A stretch of DNA of 64,000 bases from Taudactylus pleione (taxonomy: Eukaryota > Chordata > Amphibia > Anura > Myobatrachidae): assembly GCA_031769625.1 (NCBI GenBank), contig JAUIMM010000200.1, positions 51,110,001 to 51,174,000 on the forward strand. The letters are read 5' to 3'. A program made the position numbers and the translations under genes. The notes under the pieces were generated by a model, which did no database searches, was not told the origin of the DNA, and saw only the letters and a list, made by a program, of their open reading frames with translations. Positions 31,785 through 44,140 of the stretch are shown here, one piece after another (positions within the stretch are counted from its first letter, which is position 1; each line of letters opens with the position of its first letter).

Positions 31785-32310
31785 ATAAGGCCAGATTCAG
31801 ATATGCACACAAATGCTATCGCAGCTGCAATTTCTCATAGATCTCAATTGTGAAAATATGCTAATGACTCATTCGCCGTCCAGTGCTTAGTGACGCCCAC
31901 TGAAAGCATCTCACATCTGCTGCTTATGGACAAAACCGGAAACATTGGATACATTGAACGCAGATCAGGCAGCAATCAGTCTCCTGAGTAAGTCTAAGCT
32001 GTCACAGACATAGCGGATCTCCAGACACGCAGAGGGTTCTCCTGCTGAGAACAAGGGCACAGTGGCTTACTTAAGGATGCCCAGAAAACAGTGTGTAAAC
32101 GTTACCAACTCGCCTGTGTTTTTTAGCCACAACCCTGTTACCTCCCCCAAATGCTGACTACCTGTCACTCAGCTTGCAAATGAATCCTCTATGCAAGCAT
32201 AATTGCCATTCAATTGCTGCGCGTGTGCAGCGCTGTTGTCGCGCTAACAATACCTCAGTCTGCATAAACATCGGCGTTTGTGTGCGGATCTGAATCAGAC
32301 TCATAGTTTT
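31785..32310. mobile_element. Harbinger-like MITE (GGCCAGATTCAGAT...ATCTGAATCAGAC)
   Basis: The left end GGCCAGATTCAGATATGCACACAAA is mirrored by TTTGTGTGCGGATCTGAATC. GTGACGCCCACTGAAAGC in the interior also occurs in the fragment at 56850-56970 (GAGACGCCCACTACCGC). Non-coding. Confidence 0.6.
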
Positions 32311-33609
32311 TACTCTGTTTATATGTACAGTAATCACAAATCCTGGTCCCTTATGTGGTGGATGGAAAATGCTTATTCATGATGTCATCATTAGCGATTA
32401 TTTGTAAGGTGCTACAAAGTCCGCTGCGCTGGACAGTCAGAGTAAGAATATAATAAAGGTACATTGGGAACTGGTGGTTTGACATAACTAACATGCAGAC
32501 AGATCAGTGAACAGTTTGGCCATGTACATTCAGATATTTTGCTGAACTGGTTGGAGAAGAACGACATGGCCTCATACAGTCCTACTCATCTTGGTCATCC
32601 AGTGTCTCTGCTTTGGTAATGGCTGTCAGAGGTGGACCTGTTTTTCTGCCGTACTGAATGAAATGTGAATCAATTGATTTTTTTTTTTTTTAGATAATCA
32701 TTTTTATTGGCTGAATATTTTGCATAAATATAACACACAACCAACTACATACAAGCAGAGCCGTAACTAGACTTTTATGGTGCCCTGTGTCAGAAAGAGC
32801 ATTGGCGCCCCCCCACCCTAACAGGGCAGCGTCATTACTTTACCTGGTGGGTAGTTATGTGACAAAGTTCTGTTGGATACTCTGGAGTTTGTGTTATTGA
32901 TTGTGTAAGGCACCCTGGGCAGTTCCTACCTGCTGTGTATGTTAGTTTGTGCTGCATTGATGGGTTGTACTGATGCTGGCTGTCCTTTCACTGTAGATCT
33001 TATTTTATTAAATAAGAATTTTCTGGTAAAATGTATGGACACCCGCAGTGGGAGTATACCAGTCCTCTACTGGTATATAAACAAATGGTAAATCGTAAAG
33101 GATTGATCTGATAAATGAGCATTGTGACTTCACTGACATATAATTAATAAGCAATTTCCCACTATAGCAGTGCCACGATTTCTTTTCAGCACTCTCACAC
33201 GGCTGCAATTTTACAGACTTGCATACAACACATACAGTTTATAGTCACACACATAGACACATCCAGCATATTTCCCTCCTCCCAACCCCCCACCACTCCC
33301 CCTGACGTATACCCCATTAGCTGTGCTGTATCAGCCACTATAAAAATCTTTATGTATACTATTTATTGCTGTTTGACTTTATGACATGTACACATGACAT
33401 CTTTCAGCCAATAGTGAATGTAATGGCGTGTTTTCACCATTAAATACAATATTATTGTTATTTAATATTCTGATGGCAAAACCGCCACAAATCAGCATAT
33501 TTGAAAATCATCAGCTTAGTAAATACAGCCCAAGGACTCAAACAAGTCATCACAAAAAAATCTGTAGAAATGATGTGTATGCCCCTGGACGGCATTCAGC
33601 AATAGACAC
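32311..33609. other. Intronic sequence without recognised features
   Basis: Only a T13 run (about 32678-32692) and a hAT/SINE-like scrap (GCAGAGCCGTAACTAGACTT at 32757) were noted. No open frame with recognisable protein similarity. Confidence 0.4.
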
Positions 33610-34400
33610 AATTTCTGAGCCGTATTCAATTAGAGACGAAAAGCCGTAATAGGCGAAAAAGTTTTACATATAGACGCTTTTCGCCTGGTCGGAACTTATC
33701 CCCAAATTCAATTCCAGACGGAATTTGCCTAAGTGGAAACTCAATGCAATGTACTGTAATAGACAAAAAAGTTTCTCCAATGAATAGCAGTTAAAAAGAA
33801 GTGCAAAATCTTTATTTTGGGGTGCAAACATGAGGAAATGACCCAGAACCCTCGGGACAGTCCCCCAAAGGACAAATCTGGGGGGAAAAAAAAACAAAAA
33901 ACCTAAGAACACATCAAAAAAGTACTTTCATTTTTGGGGCGAAAAAGTAAAAAGTGGGGGGACAAACATAAAAACTAGCGAAATAGACTTCTTGGGGGTC
34001 TGCAATAATGGGTCAGGTGTTTTTGGGATTGCAGGTGTATGCTGCAGGTGCGTTTTTTACATTTTTTAAAAGTTAATTTTAGAAACATTAAAATTAGCTT
34101 GCACCCATTTGCAAGTACCCCAAATTTGGCTGGACTACTTATTTTCACCAAAAATTACTGCTTTATGCCACTCTTCACCACTTTTGCAAAGACGCTAATA
34201 AGAAGCAATTTAAACTACTTAAGTACCCCAAACACTTTTATTAGGGCTATTAGTACACATCTACAGTGATTCCCTGTTAGTGCATCTTTATTTGGAGTAC
34301 AGACTGATTTCCCCACTGCTGACAGCACTTTCCGCCGGTTCCGAATTCGCTGCTTTCCGTTTTCGTGTGTTTAGGAATTGAATAGGGCGAAAAGCGGGGA
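33610..34400. repeat. ATTCAAT-ended repeat, probable DNA element
   Basis: Starts GAGCCGTATTCAATTAGAG and contains repeated GGCGAAAA boxes. At 34370-34395 it shows the inverted counterpart AGGAATTGAATAGGGCG. The ends resemble those of MITE N. The interior is A/T-rich with no gene. Confidence 0.45.
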
Positions 34401-34867
34401 CGCGCAGGAAAAGTTTTCGCTCTGAAACAGGCGAAGGAGATGGAAAGTTGGACAGGCGACACTTGTGTGAGAATCTGGATGTGGGTATATGGGGGCAGAG
34501 GGAGGCAGGTTGAAGCCTTGCCTAGTGTGCTGAGAAACCTTGCACCAGTCCTGCATATCCAAACTTAAATCTAAATTGCAGTCTGTCATTTGTGGACTAC
34601 ATGCAAAAGTAGACAGTATTTAACCTGAACGCAAGAAAAAAAAATTATTTCACCCTTAGCATTGCTTATGGTTTATCCAGGTGCAAAGGTGCAAAGTTAC
34701 TCCATTTATTATAAGGGCCCTTATATTAAGGCTGACTCGAAAAAAACTGAATTCTCAGATAGAGAACTCCTGAGGGGTGAGGGGGAGGCATGGTGTTTAA
34801 GGGGCTACACCTCAAAAGCTATTGGAGGTACCGAGCTGAAATTTGGCATGGATGGGTAGAACCGTCG

Positions 34868-34988
34868 CTCGGTGCTGCATGCCAAATTTCAGGGTTTTGT
34901 TATTGTTGTGGAACTACAGCTACCAGTGGGCCCGTAATGTGCATGCAGGGGAGGCTTGCTGGGACCTGTAGTTCCACAGCAAAAGACA
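34868..34988. repeat. Palindromic MITE core (TGTGGAACTACAGC ... CTGTAGTTCCACAGC)
   Basis: TTGTTGTGGAACTACAGC and CTGTAGTTCCACAGCAA are inverted around CATGCAGGGGAGGCTTGC. This is the 'tgtagttccacag' theme seen in many vertebrate hAT MITEs. Confidence 0.5.
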
Positions 34989-35019
34989 ATATTTTTAACT
35001 CTTTCAAATGCACCACACT

Positions 35020-35689
35020 ACATCAATCAACCCGGCACCCACCGGCCAGGTGTGCCGGGGTTAGCCCCGGGCTATCAGCCTAGGCCTGGGGTGCCCTGGA
35101 GAGGTGGACCACTTTATTGGGGGGGTCCCCAGGGATCCCCAGCCTGGGCTGACTAGCGGTCAGGGTTAATGCTTCAGCTGAGGGACCCGGTGAAAGGGCT
35201 CCCCTGACTGTGGCATTAGCCCCCCTCTAGAAAAAGTCTGGTGCTGGTTCTGGAATTACAGGGGGACCCTACTAATTTTTCCTCCTGTATTTCCAGGACC
35301 GGATCAGAGCCCGGCGCTGGTTGCGCTTAAATACAGGGGACCCCTAAGTTGTTTTTTACATGTATTTTGCACAACCAGCACTGGGTCACTAAAAGCCCGG
35401 GGGCTCGTTGCTCTTTTACGTGGGAGGGTCACGCCATTTTTTTTTTTTTTCATTTTACACAGGTTTTTAATTTTTAGGCATAGATGCATGCATCTGTGTC
35501 TTGATGCTTGCAGCACAGATCTCCCTGATCCATGCCTACAAGCATCATATGCGGATCCGAACGACATATCGTACAGGCATAAACACTGAGCGATATGCTG
35601 CTGGATCGTGTACAAGATTGGTAGATGTTGCCCAAGGCCGTAACTACGGTAGTGCGACCAGTGCCGTGACACATAGCACCGCAGGGGGC
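35020..35689. repeat. GC-rich unidentified repeat interrupted by family A
   Basis: Contains several short inverted pairs (CACCCACCGGCCAGGTG, GCCCCGGGC, CTATCAGCCTAGGCCTGGGG and CCCCAGGGATCCCCAGCCTG) and no coding frame. The last part (GCAGCACAGATCTCCCTGAT onward) adjoins the family A insertion. Likely a DNA transposon remnant; family not recognised. Confidence 0.4.
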
Positions 35690-35692
35690 ACT

Positions 35693-36186
35693 GGGCTTGA
35701 TTCAGACCTGCTCGCAAGCGGGTCGATGGTGCCCTAATGCGCATGCGCATGACGGAGGGAGCCAGCCGTCGCTATGGGTCTCGCACCAAAGGGGGCGTGC
35801 TGTCGATGGTGAGTGACAGCATGCCCCCTTTGGTGGGCGTGCCGGGGACGTTGCTGCCCAGAAGGAGGCGTTCCCATGGGAACGCCTACCGTCTGGGTGC
35901 GGCCCCACTGACGTCACTAGTGATGTCAGTGGGAGTGCTTTTGGCTCTGATAGAGCCAAAAGCACTCCAGGGCTTGCGGCAACAAGACCCTACTGCAGGG
36001 TCTCGTCGCAAGCCCGGTGGTCGCGATGGTCTTGACCATCACGACCATCTTTTTGGCTGCTCGCATAAGCTGTGGGTGGTAACCCACAGCTATGCGAGCG
36101 GCCAGGAGACTGCTCCAATTTTAGGTAGGAGGGCCCTGATTCAGAGCGAGCGCTCTGGTCAGAGCGTCCGGCTCTGAATCAGGCCC
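35693..36186. mobile_element. Chained-hairpin MITE, family A, copy 6 (best preserved)
   Basis: Flanked by ACT at 35690-35692 and 36187-36189, with ends GGGCTTGATTCAG and CTGAATCAGGCCC. At least ten consecutive palindromes are visible, at about 35706-35723, 35738-35749, 35785-35834, 35863-35889, 35904-35933, 35933-35967, 35970-36015, 36017-36045, 36055-36103 and 36131-36186. Little sequence lies between them. The order is colinear with copies 2 and 5. No conserved coding frame. Confidence 0.88.
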
Positions 36187-36379
36187 ACTGTTTGGGCCTG
36201 TTAATTTTCCTGTTTATTATCATTCTCACTTGTAGCTTCCTCTTCTTTTATCCCCAGCAACTCCTTGCCTATTCTATCTCTTCCCTGGCCCTTCCCCATA
36301 AGGCCATGACCCTTTTTCAGGTGCACTTTCTTATGTCCCTATTTAAAAAATGCACTGTCTGGCACAGGGCACCACAAAA

Positions 36380-36590
36380 TATAGTTACGGCTCTGATCTT
36401 GCCTGCCGTAGGCAAGATCTGCAGATGCGATGTACGACCTGCGGGGAAGCGCATCGTGATCATGAGTGGACACGATTTGGACATATTTTACATAATTTGA
36501 CGTTCCAATGCATCACAATCGGGCAAATTGTGCAAAATATCATCTAGTATGTACACACTTTAAGGACAGTACTACCCGAATGACGGCTTA
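36380..36590. repeat. Short hairpins near 36.4 kb
   Basis: GATCTTGCCTGCCGTAGGCAAGATC is an almost perfect hairpin, followed by CACAATCGGGCAAATTGTGC and TCTAGTATGTACACAC. A similar GTGCATACACACTGGGCTG ... TCTAGTGTGTAGGGGCC piece is at 38460-38535. These are probably remnants of another chained-hairpin family. Confidence 0.4.
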
Positions 36591-36593
36591 GTG

Positions 36594-38165
36594 GCGGGAT
36601 TTCACTGATATGAAATGTCAGAAAACCTACTGAATTTCTTCTACTGAAACCTAAAAAAGCAATGAAATTCTGATAATTAAGGCTGATGTCTTGATGGACG
36701 TGTTCCTTGCGCAATACAGATATGGTATGCCATCACACCCTGTGGTTAACTGCAGATTCAGCACTCTCACAGAGTGAGATTGCTGTCACTCACAAAATGG
36801 TAGAGCTGCTAATTCACAGAATGGAATGCTCATTGGAATACACACATGCAGTCTATGCAACTGAGGTCTGAGCAGAAGATAGAGCTGCACAGATGGGATA
36901 AGAGTGGAGTGGATGAGGGAAGAGACAGAGCGGTGTGGATGGGGACAGATAGGCATAGAGAGGGGGGTAAGATTAAGCAGCACATATGGAAAGGTGCCAA
37001 AGTGATACAGATTGGGTGGAAAACAGTGGTGTGGATACAGGGGAGACAGAGTGGCACGGTTTGGGTGAACAATGCGACATGGATGGGGATACAGATGGCA
37101 TGGATTTGGGAACATAGAGCAGCACAGATGGGTAAAGACAGATTGGTATGGATGAGGGAATACAGACTATGGGAGAACACACATAAATAGGGATTGGGGA
37201 AGACAGATTGGTGCAGATGGGGGAAAGACAGAGTGTCACGGTTGGGTGGGCAGAGTGGTGCAGATGGAGAAAGAAAGAGTGGCAGAGATGAGGGGAAGAC
37301 AGAGTGGTGTGGCTGGGGGGAAGGTAGTGGTGCCTATGGACAGGGTTGGACTGGCCCACAGGGGTACAGGGGAAATCCCCGTTGGGCCCCACTGCCTGGG
37401 GCCCACTCCCTCCTCTAGGTGTCATGTTCCACACTGTGTACTGAATTGTACATTGTTACTGTATTAGATGGTCAGTTACCTTGTGGAGCAGGAACATGAA
37501 TGAACATCAGTTATTGGTTTGCTTCTATAGAATCTATAAAAAGACTTGCTTGATAGTTAGCCAAGCAACTGTGGTGGCTGGCCACACCCCCTCTGGTGGA
37601 TGACCACACCCTTTAAGCATGGGCTCCTAACCCTGCATTCCCCTGGTGGGCCCTTTATGCCAGCAGTAGGGATTGGGGAAGATAGAGCAGCATAGAGGCA
37701 CAGATAGTGTAAATGTATAGACAGAGCAGGATAGTTTTAAAAATTAGGGAGCTGAATGTGTATTCTGAATGAGATGGATGTATGGAGTGAGAAAGATGTT
37801 GGAACCCAGTGGGATTGTTGTGGTGAACGAATGGGAAGATTGTGGGCACTGAGTGCAATGTGTGTGCCACATAACTGCTCAGACCTCAGTTGCATAGACT
37901 GTATGTGTGTATTCCAATGAGCACACAAATCTGTGAATTAGCAGCTCTACCATTTTGTGAGTGACAGCAATCTTACTCTGTGAGAGTGCTGAATCTGCAG
38001 TTAACCACAGGTGTCATGGCATACCATATCTGTATTGCGCAAGGAACACGTCCATTAAGGCATCAGCCTTAATGATCGGAATTTCAGTGCTTTTTTGAGT
38101 TTGAGTGCCAGAAATTCAGTAGGTTTTGTGAAATTTCAGATCATGTCTAATGAAGCTGTAATGGG
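36594..38165. mobile_element. Long-inverted-repeat foldback element with internal minisatellite
   Basis: Arms of roughly 300 bases are inverted: 36594-36890 (CCTACTGAATTTCTTCTAC, GGACGTGTTCCTTGCGCAAT, TGCAGATTCAGCACTCTCAC, CTATGCAACTGAGGTCTGAG) against 37870-38165 in complement. The centre holds degenerate ~30-base repeats (GGACAGATGG, ATGGGGGAAAGACAGAG types) at about 36880-37330, a separate insertion (37341-37672), and more repeat-like sequence. No transposase was seen. Open frames in the centre are repeat translations. Confidence 0.75.
37341..37672 (+). mobile_element. hAT-like element H, copy 1 (nested, right end worn)
   Basis: Begins CAGGGTTGGACTGGCCCAC and shares AGGGGTACAGGGGAAA, GGTGGCTGGCCACACCCC and CATTCCCCTGGTGGGCCC with copy 2 at 55406-55763, which has a clear 8-bp duplication. 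Confidence 0.7.
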
Positions 38166-38655
38166 ACTTGTGAAACCGTAAGGTTTTTTGTCTATGGAAT
38201 TTATTTATTATTTTTGCTGTTTTGCTCCAAAATCAGAAACAGCCCCAAAATCAGAAACAGAATCCATTAATGCTATTTTGTACAGTAAAGTTATTAGTTT
38301 GGGCTTGTGCTTTTTGTCTTACTACTTGTTTTGCTATTATGTTTTTAATAATGTATTAACCTTGTTTTAAAAATATAAAAAATGTCGGATTGGACTGCAT
38401 GTAGGGAAGATCAGAGGATGCGACCAATGACCCCACAGGAGTGCGCACTGCACACAATATAGTGCATACACACTGGGCTGTTTTAATGATTTGTCGTTCC
38501 GACGCAACAGAATCAGGTCTAGTGTGTAGGGGCCTTTACAATGCATTAATATAAGCTTAAACACTTTATAAAGCTCTACTTAGAAGAACATACTTTTTAT
38601 AACAGTCACAAGCAGCACTTTTAGTGGTCATATTACACCAATTAGTTCTCATCTA
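38166..38655. other. AT-rich intergenic/intronic sequence
   Basis: Contains a tandem CCAAAATCAGAAACAG pair (about 38227-38262) and the hairpin-family fragment near 38460-38535. No gene recognised. Confidence 0.4.
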
Positions 38656-40591
38656 CAGTCGGGCAGGATGGCATCTGCCCCCTGGCCCATACACTTTTAA
38701 GGATTTAGGATTTAGAGGCAGGCAGAGGATGCTCCCAGGCAACAATTAGAGCTGACAAGCAACATTCTCTGCCTTTCTAACGGCGCTTGTCATGTCCGGT
38801 CTTCAGTCCAGAGTCTGTGAGACTGTCACTCTAGGCACACACAGCGAATCAGCGATGCAGCCTGAGTGGGTGCCACCTCACTAAACTGTAAGCTGCTAGG
38901 ATTATTGATTGGTGGATGGTGCTAGCCATCGACCAATCACAGTTGTGGGAGTATCTAAATGCTGATTGGTGGATGGCTGGAGCTATCCACCAATAAATGG
39001 AAACTACAGTGCAAGTGGCCAATCAGGCTCAGGTTAAGAGCCAAAAACAGAAGAACACAGAAGGGACTGCAGCAGCAGAAGCCTGGACTAGGGTATGTAG
39101 ATGTATTGGGAAGTCCCCATAGAACTGAGGTCTCATTTAATATTGATCTTTTATCAGCAGTTGGGGAATGATTTTAATTGAGGGGGAAGAGGGGTTGTCA
39201 CTTATAGGGGTATTAATTGACAGGATTTCAATTGACAGAGAAGAGGGAGGTTGTTAGGTCTGCGGGGGGTGGGGGGGACAGTTCTAGAATATGATTGCAA
39301 TTCTAGAGGAAGGGGTTGTTAGATTTAGGGGCAGTTCTGGGACATGATTTTAATTGAGGTAAAAGGAGGGGTTGTCAGATTTAGGAGAGGCAGTTCTTTG
39401 ACATGGGTCAGGGCCCGACTTGGGGGGCAGTTCTGGGGTATTATTTACATTCAGGTAGTTGCCAAATTTGAGACTGATTATAAAGTAATTGAGGAAGGAG
39501 GGGTGATTGTCAGGTACAGGGTATGTTTGCAATTGAGGGAGGAGGGTTGTCAAGTTTGGGGTATAATTATAATTGGAGGAGTGGGGGAGATTGTCAGGTG
39601 TGGGGTATGATCATAATTGAAGGAGTCTGTGTGATCTGGGGTCTGATTTTAAACTAGAGAGGAAGGGGAACTGACCTGTCAGATCTGGGAACTAATTTTT
39701 AATGAGGAAGGGTGGTATCAGATTTGGGATCTACTTGTTAATGTATAAAAAATTGGGAATGATCTATTTCTTTTACCAATATAAAGTAGTCACTGTTTTG
39801 CTTGTGTTGTTGGTGTATATGTAGCAAATTGTTTGTTTTAAGGGTTAAATGTATGTTTTAATATCAAGTCAGTAATATTCTTATCTATTTTTACCTATAG
39901 CGGTCGATTCATTAGCCATGAGGTGGCTTGCCCCGTGAGTAAGTGGAGCTATATACCGCAGTTTCGGTGGCTCTGAATACGCAGCTTTTTGTTTGCAGCT
40001 CTGTGTACAAAAAAATTGATGTCTGGGGCGGTATTGAGCCGGGACTGGGCAAGTTCAGCTGCCATTGCTGACGTTTCTACACCATTTCAACTGAAGCTTT
40101 CTTCTCTTGCGACTAATTGAATTGACCCCATAGAGTGGCACTTTACTAACTCCATGTATTAGTCGTACTATTAATTATTTATGATTTGTCCTGGTTTGTG
40201 TCAGTGCCAGCGCTCACGTTTGTATGTTGTACATCTTATGGTACACCTGACCACTACGTATATGTTTAGCTTTTGATAATTATCATCATCGTACATCAGA
40301 CTACACTTGTTGAAGAAGATGCACCAGGCGTATTTACACTTAGGACCAACTCAGTGGCTGCAGTTCCATCAATACGCCCTCACTGAACATTATCTACATG
40401 AAATTGCTCATTACAGACCAGTTACGCCTCCTCAGCCATTAGTGGAGATTCACTTGAAATGCGTACTACCCTGTGTCAGTTACACTTGCATATGCCTGGT
40501 TTGTGCCTATTTTTCTTTTGCCGTACGCTGGTAGAAAGCCAGGGCCACTTGCTTGTATTTTCCCCCCAGGCTAAAAGCTGCCAGACCCTGA
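38656..40591 (+). mobile_element. Diverged relative of the 22.8-kb hAT block
   Basis: The left end CAGTCGGGCAGGATGGCATC resembles block P. The right end (GCCACTTGC...CCCCCCAGGCTAAAAGCTGCC, CCCTG) resembles block S, and GATTGGTGGATGG-type boxes lie between. About 39160-39740 is a degenerate tandem repeat built on TTTTAATTGAGG, GGGGTTGTCAG and GGGGCAGTTCTG. No target duplication is evident, so this is an older copy. It shows that the same family can carry internal minisatellites elsewhere. Confidence 0.55.
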
Positions 40592-41160
40592 CTATTACCA
40601 TTCACCAAATAATGTAACAAGTAATCCCAGACCAAACATTTTTTTGTAATTGCCATTCTGTAGGACTTCCATAATGCAGATTACTTGCAAATGTACATTA
40701 ATTAGTAACACAAATATGAAACATAATACACAAGAAAAATAAAAGAATTGTCTAATATTGGTGAACACTTGAATGGAAAAAAGGAGAAAACTTCCTCTTA
40801 AAATATAACATTTATTGGTAAAGTATAAAACATCATACACATTAAAATATTAAAAATATATAAACACGTAAAAAAAGTGATACAAAGTTGGAAATGTGAG
40901 GTAATAAAATGTCACATTGAATGCTGCTATTTTTGTATTAAATTATACAGTACTGTACTAAATTGTCTGAGTAACCATGACTATAAATAGAGAATAGTGT
41001 TAGTAAGGTAAGTCCATATAAACCATAGAGAGGGAAATCCCCAATAAAGTATATAATAAAAAAAAAAGAAAACATATATATATATAATTATAGAGAGATA
41101 GAGATCAAATATGGTTTATATACTGGAAATAACACAGTTTAAACTTATAGCTAATATTAA
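40592..41160. other. AT-rich sequence, no gene
   Basis: A/T-rich, with short A runs and a (TA)n/(GATA) scrap at 41060-41105. No feature supported. Confidence 0.4.
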
Positions 41161-41161
41161 A

Positions 41162-41345
41162 ATGGCCCCCATTGAAGACCTATTCATCTTCCTCCTCAAC
41201 ATCACTAAAACCTGGCTTTCTCCCACAGCTCTCTACTATGGTGACCTCTTTTTTACTCACTTAACAGGTGATGGTGTGTTCTTCAAGGCTTTCATCTCCT
41301 CCAAATCTTTCAACTACCAGTGTCTCATCACCACCTTCTCTGCCC
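41162..41345 (+). pseudogene. L2-type LINE endonuclease remnant
   Basis: The reading LFIFLLNITKTWLSPTALYY, then GDGVFFKAFISSKSFNYQC, resembles the apurinic-endonuclease start of L2/Maui ORF2 (the TETWLSP box followed by a GGGVGLFISxxW-type segment). The Gly-rich box is degraded to GDGVFF, and the frame runs into a minisatellite. A short FVIYSPP at about 41572-41595 matches the next expected strand (VVIYRPP). No intact ORF2 follows. Homology is from memory of the motif. Confidence 0.5.
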
Positions 41346-41359
41346 TCCCCCACTCCTGT

Positions 41360-41572
41360 ATCTCCTTCCCTATCTGCCTATATCTCCTCCCCTATCTGCC
41401 TATATCACCTCCCCTATCTGCCTATATCTCCTTCCCTATCTGCCTATATCTCCTCCCCTATCTGCCTATATCTCCTCCCCTATCTGCCTATATCTCTTCC
41501 CCTACCTATATCTCCTCCCCTATCTGCCTATATCTCCTCCCCTACCTATATCTCCTCCCCTATCTGCCTCTG
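41360..41572. repeat. 22-24-bp minisatellite inside the LINE remnant
   Basis: About nine copies of TATCTGCCTATATCTCCTCCCC with small variants, some shortened to TACCTATATCTCCTCCCC. The array separates the two recognisable parts of the L2 endonuclease remnant. Confidence 0.85.
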
Positions 41573-41949
41573 ACTTTGTCATCTATTCACCTCCAACATA
41601 GAATCTATCAGATAGGAAATCTCTACCTACCACCTTCTAACCCTGTCTCCTATCCTACTTCTTCTCCCTCTAGCTATTACTCATTTTACTCCATCATAGG
41701 AAACAAATCCAAGTTCTTCTCTCTTTTCCCTTGGTCCCCCTAACTCATCTCTCTCCTATTCAATCTACCCTTAACATTAGGTCATATTTCTTTCATATGC
41801 TAACAATAATAATTGCAATAATAATAGTAATAACAATAATGACAGTATCAGAGATATGTACTGTCAATTTTTTTTTTAACTGTCAATTTTTTTTAAAAAT
41901 AACTAAAACACAAACTGAAGGTTTTATTTTTATATGGACACATCTGTAC

Positions 41950-44140
41950 CATGTTTTAGTTAAAACCCGGCCTCCACCACCCCTACATAGCCGGCCAGTC
42001 ACACGCCTTTGATATTTATTATTATTATTATTATAGTTATTAGTTTAAATAATCTCTCTTCTCCCCTGGACCCCCTAACTTATCTCTGCCCTTTTCACTC
42101 TCCCTTTAACCCATACCTTCAGCAATAATAGCATTAGTAGTAGTAATAATAATAAAACCCGGCCTCCACCTCCCCTAAATAGCCGGCCTGTCACACTCCT
42201 TTGATGTTTATTATTATTATTGTTATTAGTTTAAATAATCTCTCTTCTCCCCTGGTCTCCCCTAACTTATCTCTCCCCTATCCAATCTACCCTTAACCCC
42301 TCCCTTCAGCAATAATAGCAGTAGTAATAGTAATAATAATAAAACCCGGCCTCCACCTCCCCTAAATAGCCGGCCAGTCACACTCCTTTGATGTTTATTA
42401 TGATTATAATTATTGTTATTAGTTTAAATAATCTCTCTTCTCCACTGGTCCCCCCTAACTCCTCTCTCCACTATTCACTCTCTCCTTAACCTCTCCCTTC
42501 AGCAATAATAGCTATAGTAGTAGTAGTAGTAACAATAATAAAAACCGGCCTCCATCGCCTCTAAATAGCCAGCCTGTCACACTCCTTTGAAGTTTATTAT
42601 TATTATAATCATTGATATTAGTTTAAATAATCTCTCTTCTCCCCTGGCCCCCCATAACTCCTCTATTCCCTATTCACTCTCCTCTTAAACCCTTCCTTCA
42701 GCAATAATAGCAGTAGTAGTAGTAATAATAAAAATAATAATAATAATAAAACCCGGCCTCCACCTCCCCTAAATAGCCGGCCAGTCACACTCCTTTAATG
42801 TTTACTATTATTATTGTTATTAGTTTCAATAATCTCTCTTCTCCCTTGGTCCCCCATAACTCCTCTCTCCCCTATTAACTCTCCCCTTAAGCCCTCCCTT
42901 TAGCAATAATAGCCATAGTAGTAGAAGTAATGATGATAATAATAATAATAAAACCCGGCCTCCACCTCCCCTAAATAGCCGGCCTGTCACACTACTTTGA
43001 TGTTTATTATTATTATAATTATTGTTATTAGTTTAAATAATCTCTCTTCTCCCCTGGTCCCCCCTAACTCCTCTCTCCCCTATTCACTCTCCCCTTAAAC
43101 CCTCCCTATAGCAAAAATAGCAGTAGTAGTAGTAATAATAATAATAATAATAAAACCCAGCCTCCACTGCCCCTAAATAGCCGGCCTGTCACACTCCTTT
43201 GATGTTTATTATTATTATAATTATTGTTATTAGTTTAAATAATCTCTCTTCTCCACTGGTCCCCCCTAACTCCTCTCTCCACTATTCACTCTCTCCTTAA
43301 CCCCTCCCTTCAGCAATAATAGCAGTAGTAGTAGTAATAATTAAAATAATAACAATAATAAAACTCGGCCTCCACCACCCCTATATAGCCAGCCAGCCAC
43401 ACTCCTTTAATGTTTACTATTATTATTGTTATTAGTTTAAATAATCTCTCTTCTCCCCTCGTCCCCCCTAACTCCTCTCTCCCCTATTAACTCTCCCCTT
43501 AAGCCCTCCCTTTAGCAATAATAGCCATAGTAGTAGAAGTAATGATAATAATAATAATAATAATAAAACCCAGCCTCCACCACCCCTATATAGCCGGCCA
43601 GTCACACTCCTTTGATGTTTATTATAATTATTATTAGTTTAAATAATCTCTCTTCTCCCCTGGTCCCCCCTAACTCCTCTCTCCCCTATTAACTCTCCCC
43701 TTAACCCCTCCCTATAGAAAAAATAGCAGTAGTAATAATAATAATAATAACAATAATAAAACCCGGCCTCCACCACCCCTAAATAGCCGGCCTGTCACAC
43801 TCCTTTGATGTTTATTATTATTATTATAATTATTATTAGTTTTAATAATCTCTCTTCTCCCCTGGTCTTCCCTAACTCCTCTCTCCCCTATTCACTCTCC
43901 CCTTAAACCCTCCCTATAGCAAAAATAGCAGTAGTAATAATAATAATAATAATAAAACCCGGCCTCCACCTCCCCTAAATAGCCGGCCAGTCACACACCT
44001 TTGATGTTTCTTTTGTTTTTATTATTATTATTATTATTAATATTAGTTCCCCCCTAACTCATCTATCCCCGATTAAATCTCCCCTTAACCCTTCCCCTTA
44101 GCAATAATAATAATAGTAATAATAGTTAAAATGATAATAA
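41950..44140. repeat. Satellite array, about 11 units of ~200 bp
   Basis: The landmark AAAACCCGGCCTCCACC recurs at about 41963, 42154, 42343, 42540, 42748, 42951, 43154, 43361, 43565, 43758 and 43954 (spacing 189-208). Each unit has CCTAAATAGCCGGCC, GTCACACTCCTTTGATG, a TTATTATTATT stretch, TAATCTCTCTTCTCCCCTGG, CTCTCCCCTATTCACTC and an AATAATAGCAGTAGTAGTAA stretch. Length differences come from the trinucleotide runs at the joins. Non-coding. Confidence 0.92.

Noticed and set aside
36830..37180. Overlapping ~110-codon frames on both strands around 36.8-37.4 kb
   Set aside because: They cross the degenerate repeat core of the foldback element; no domain similarity.
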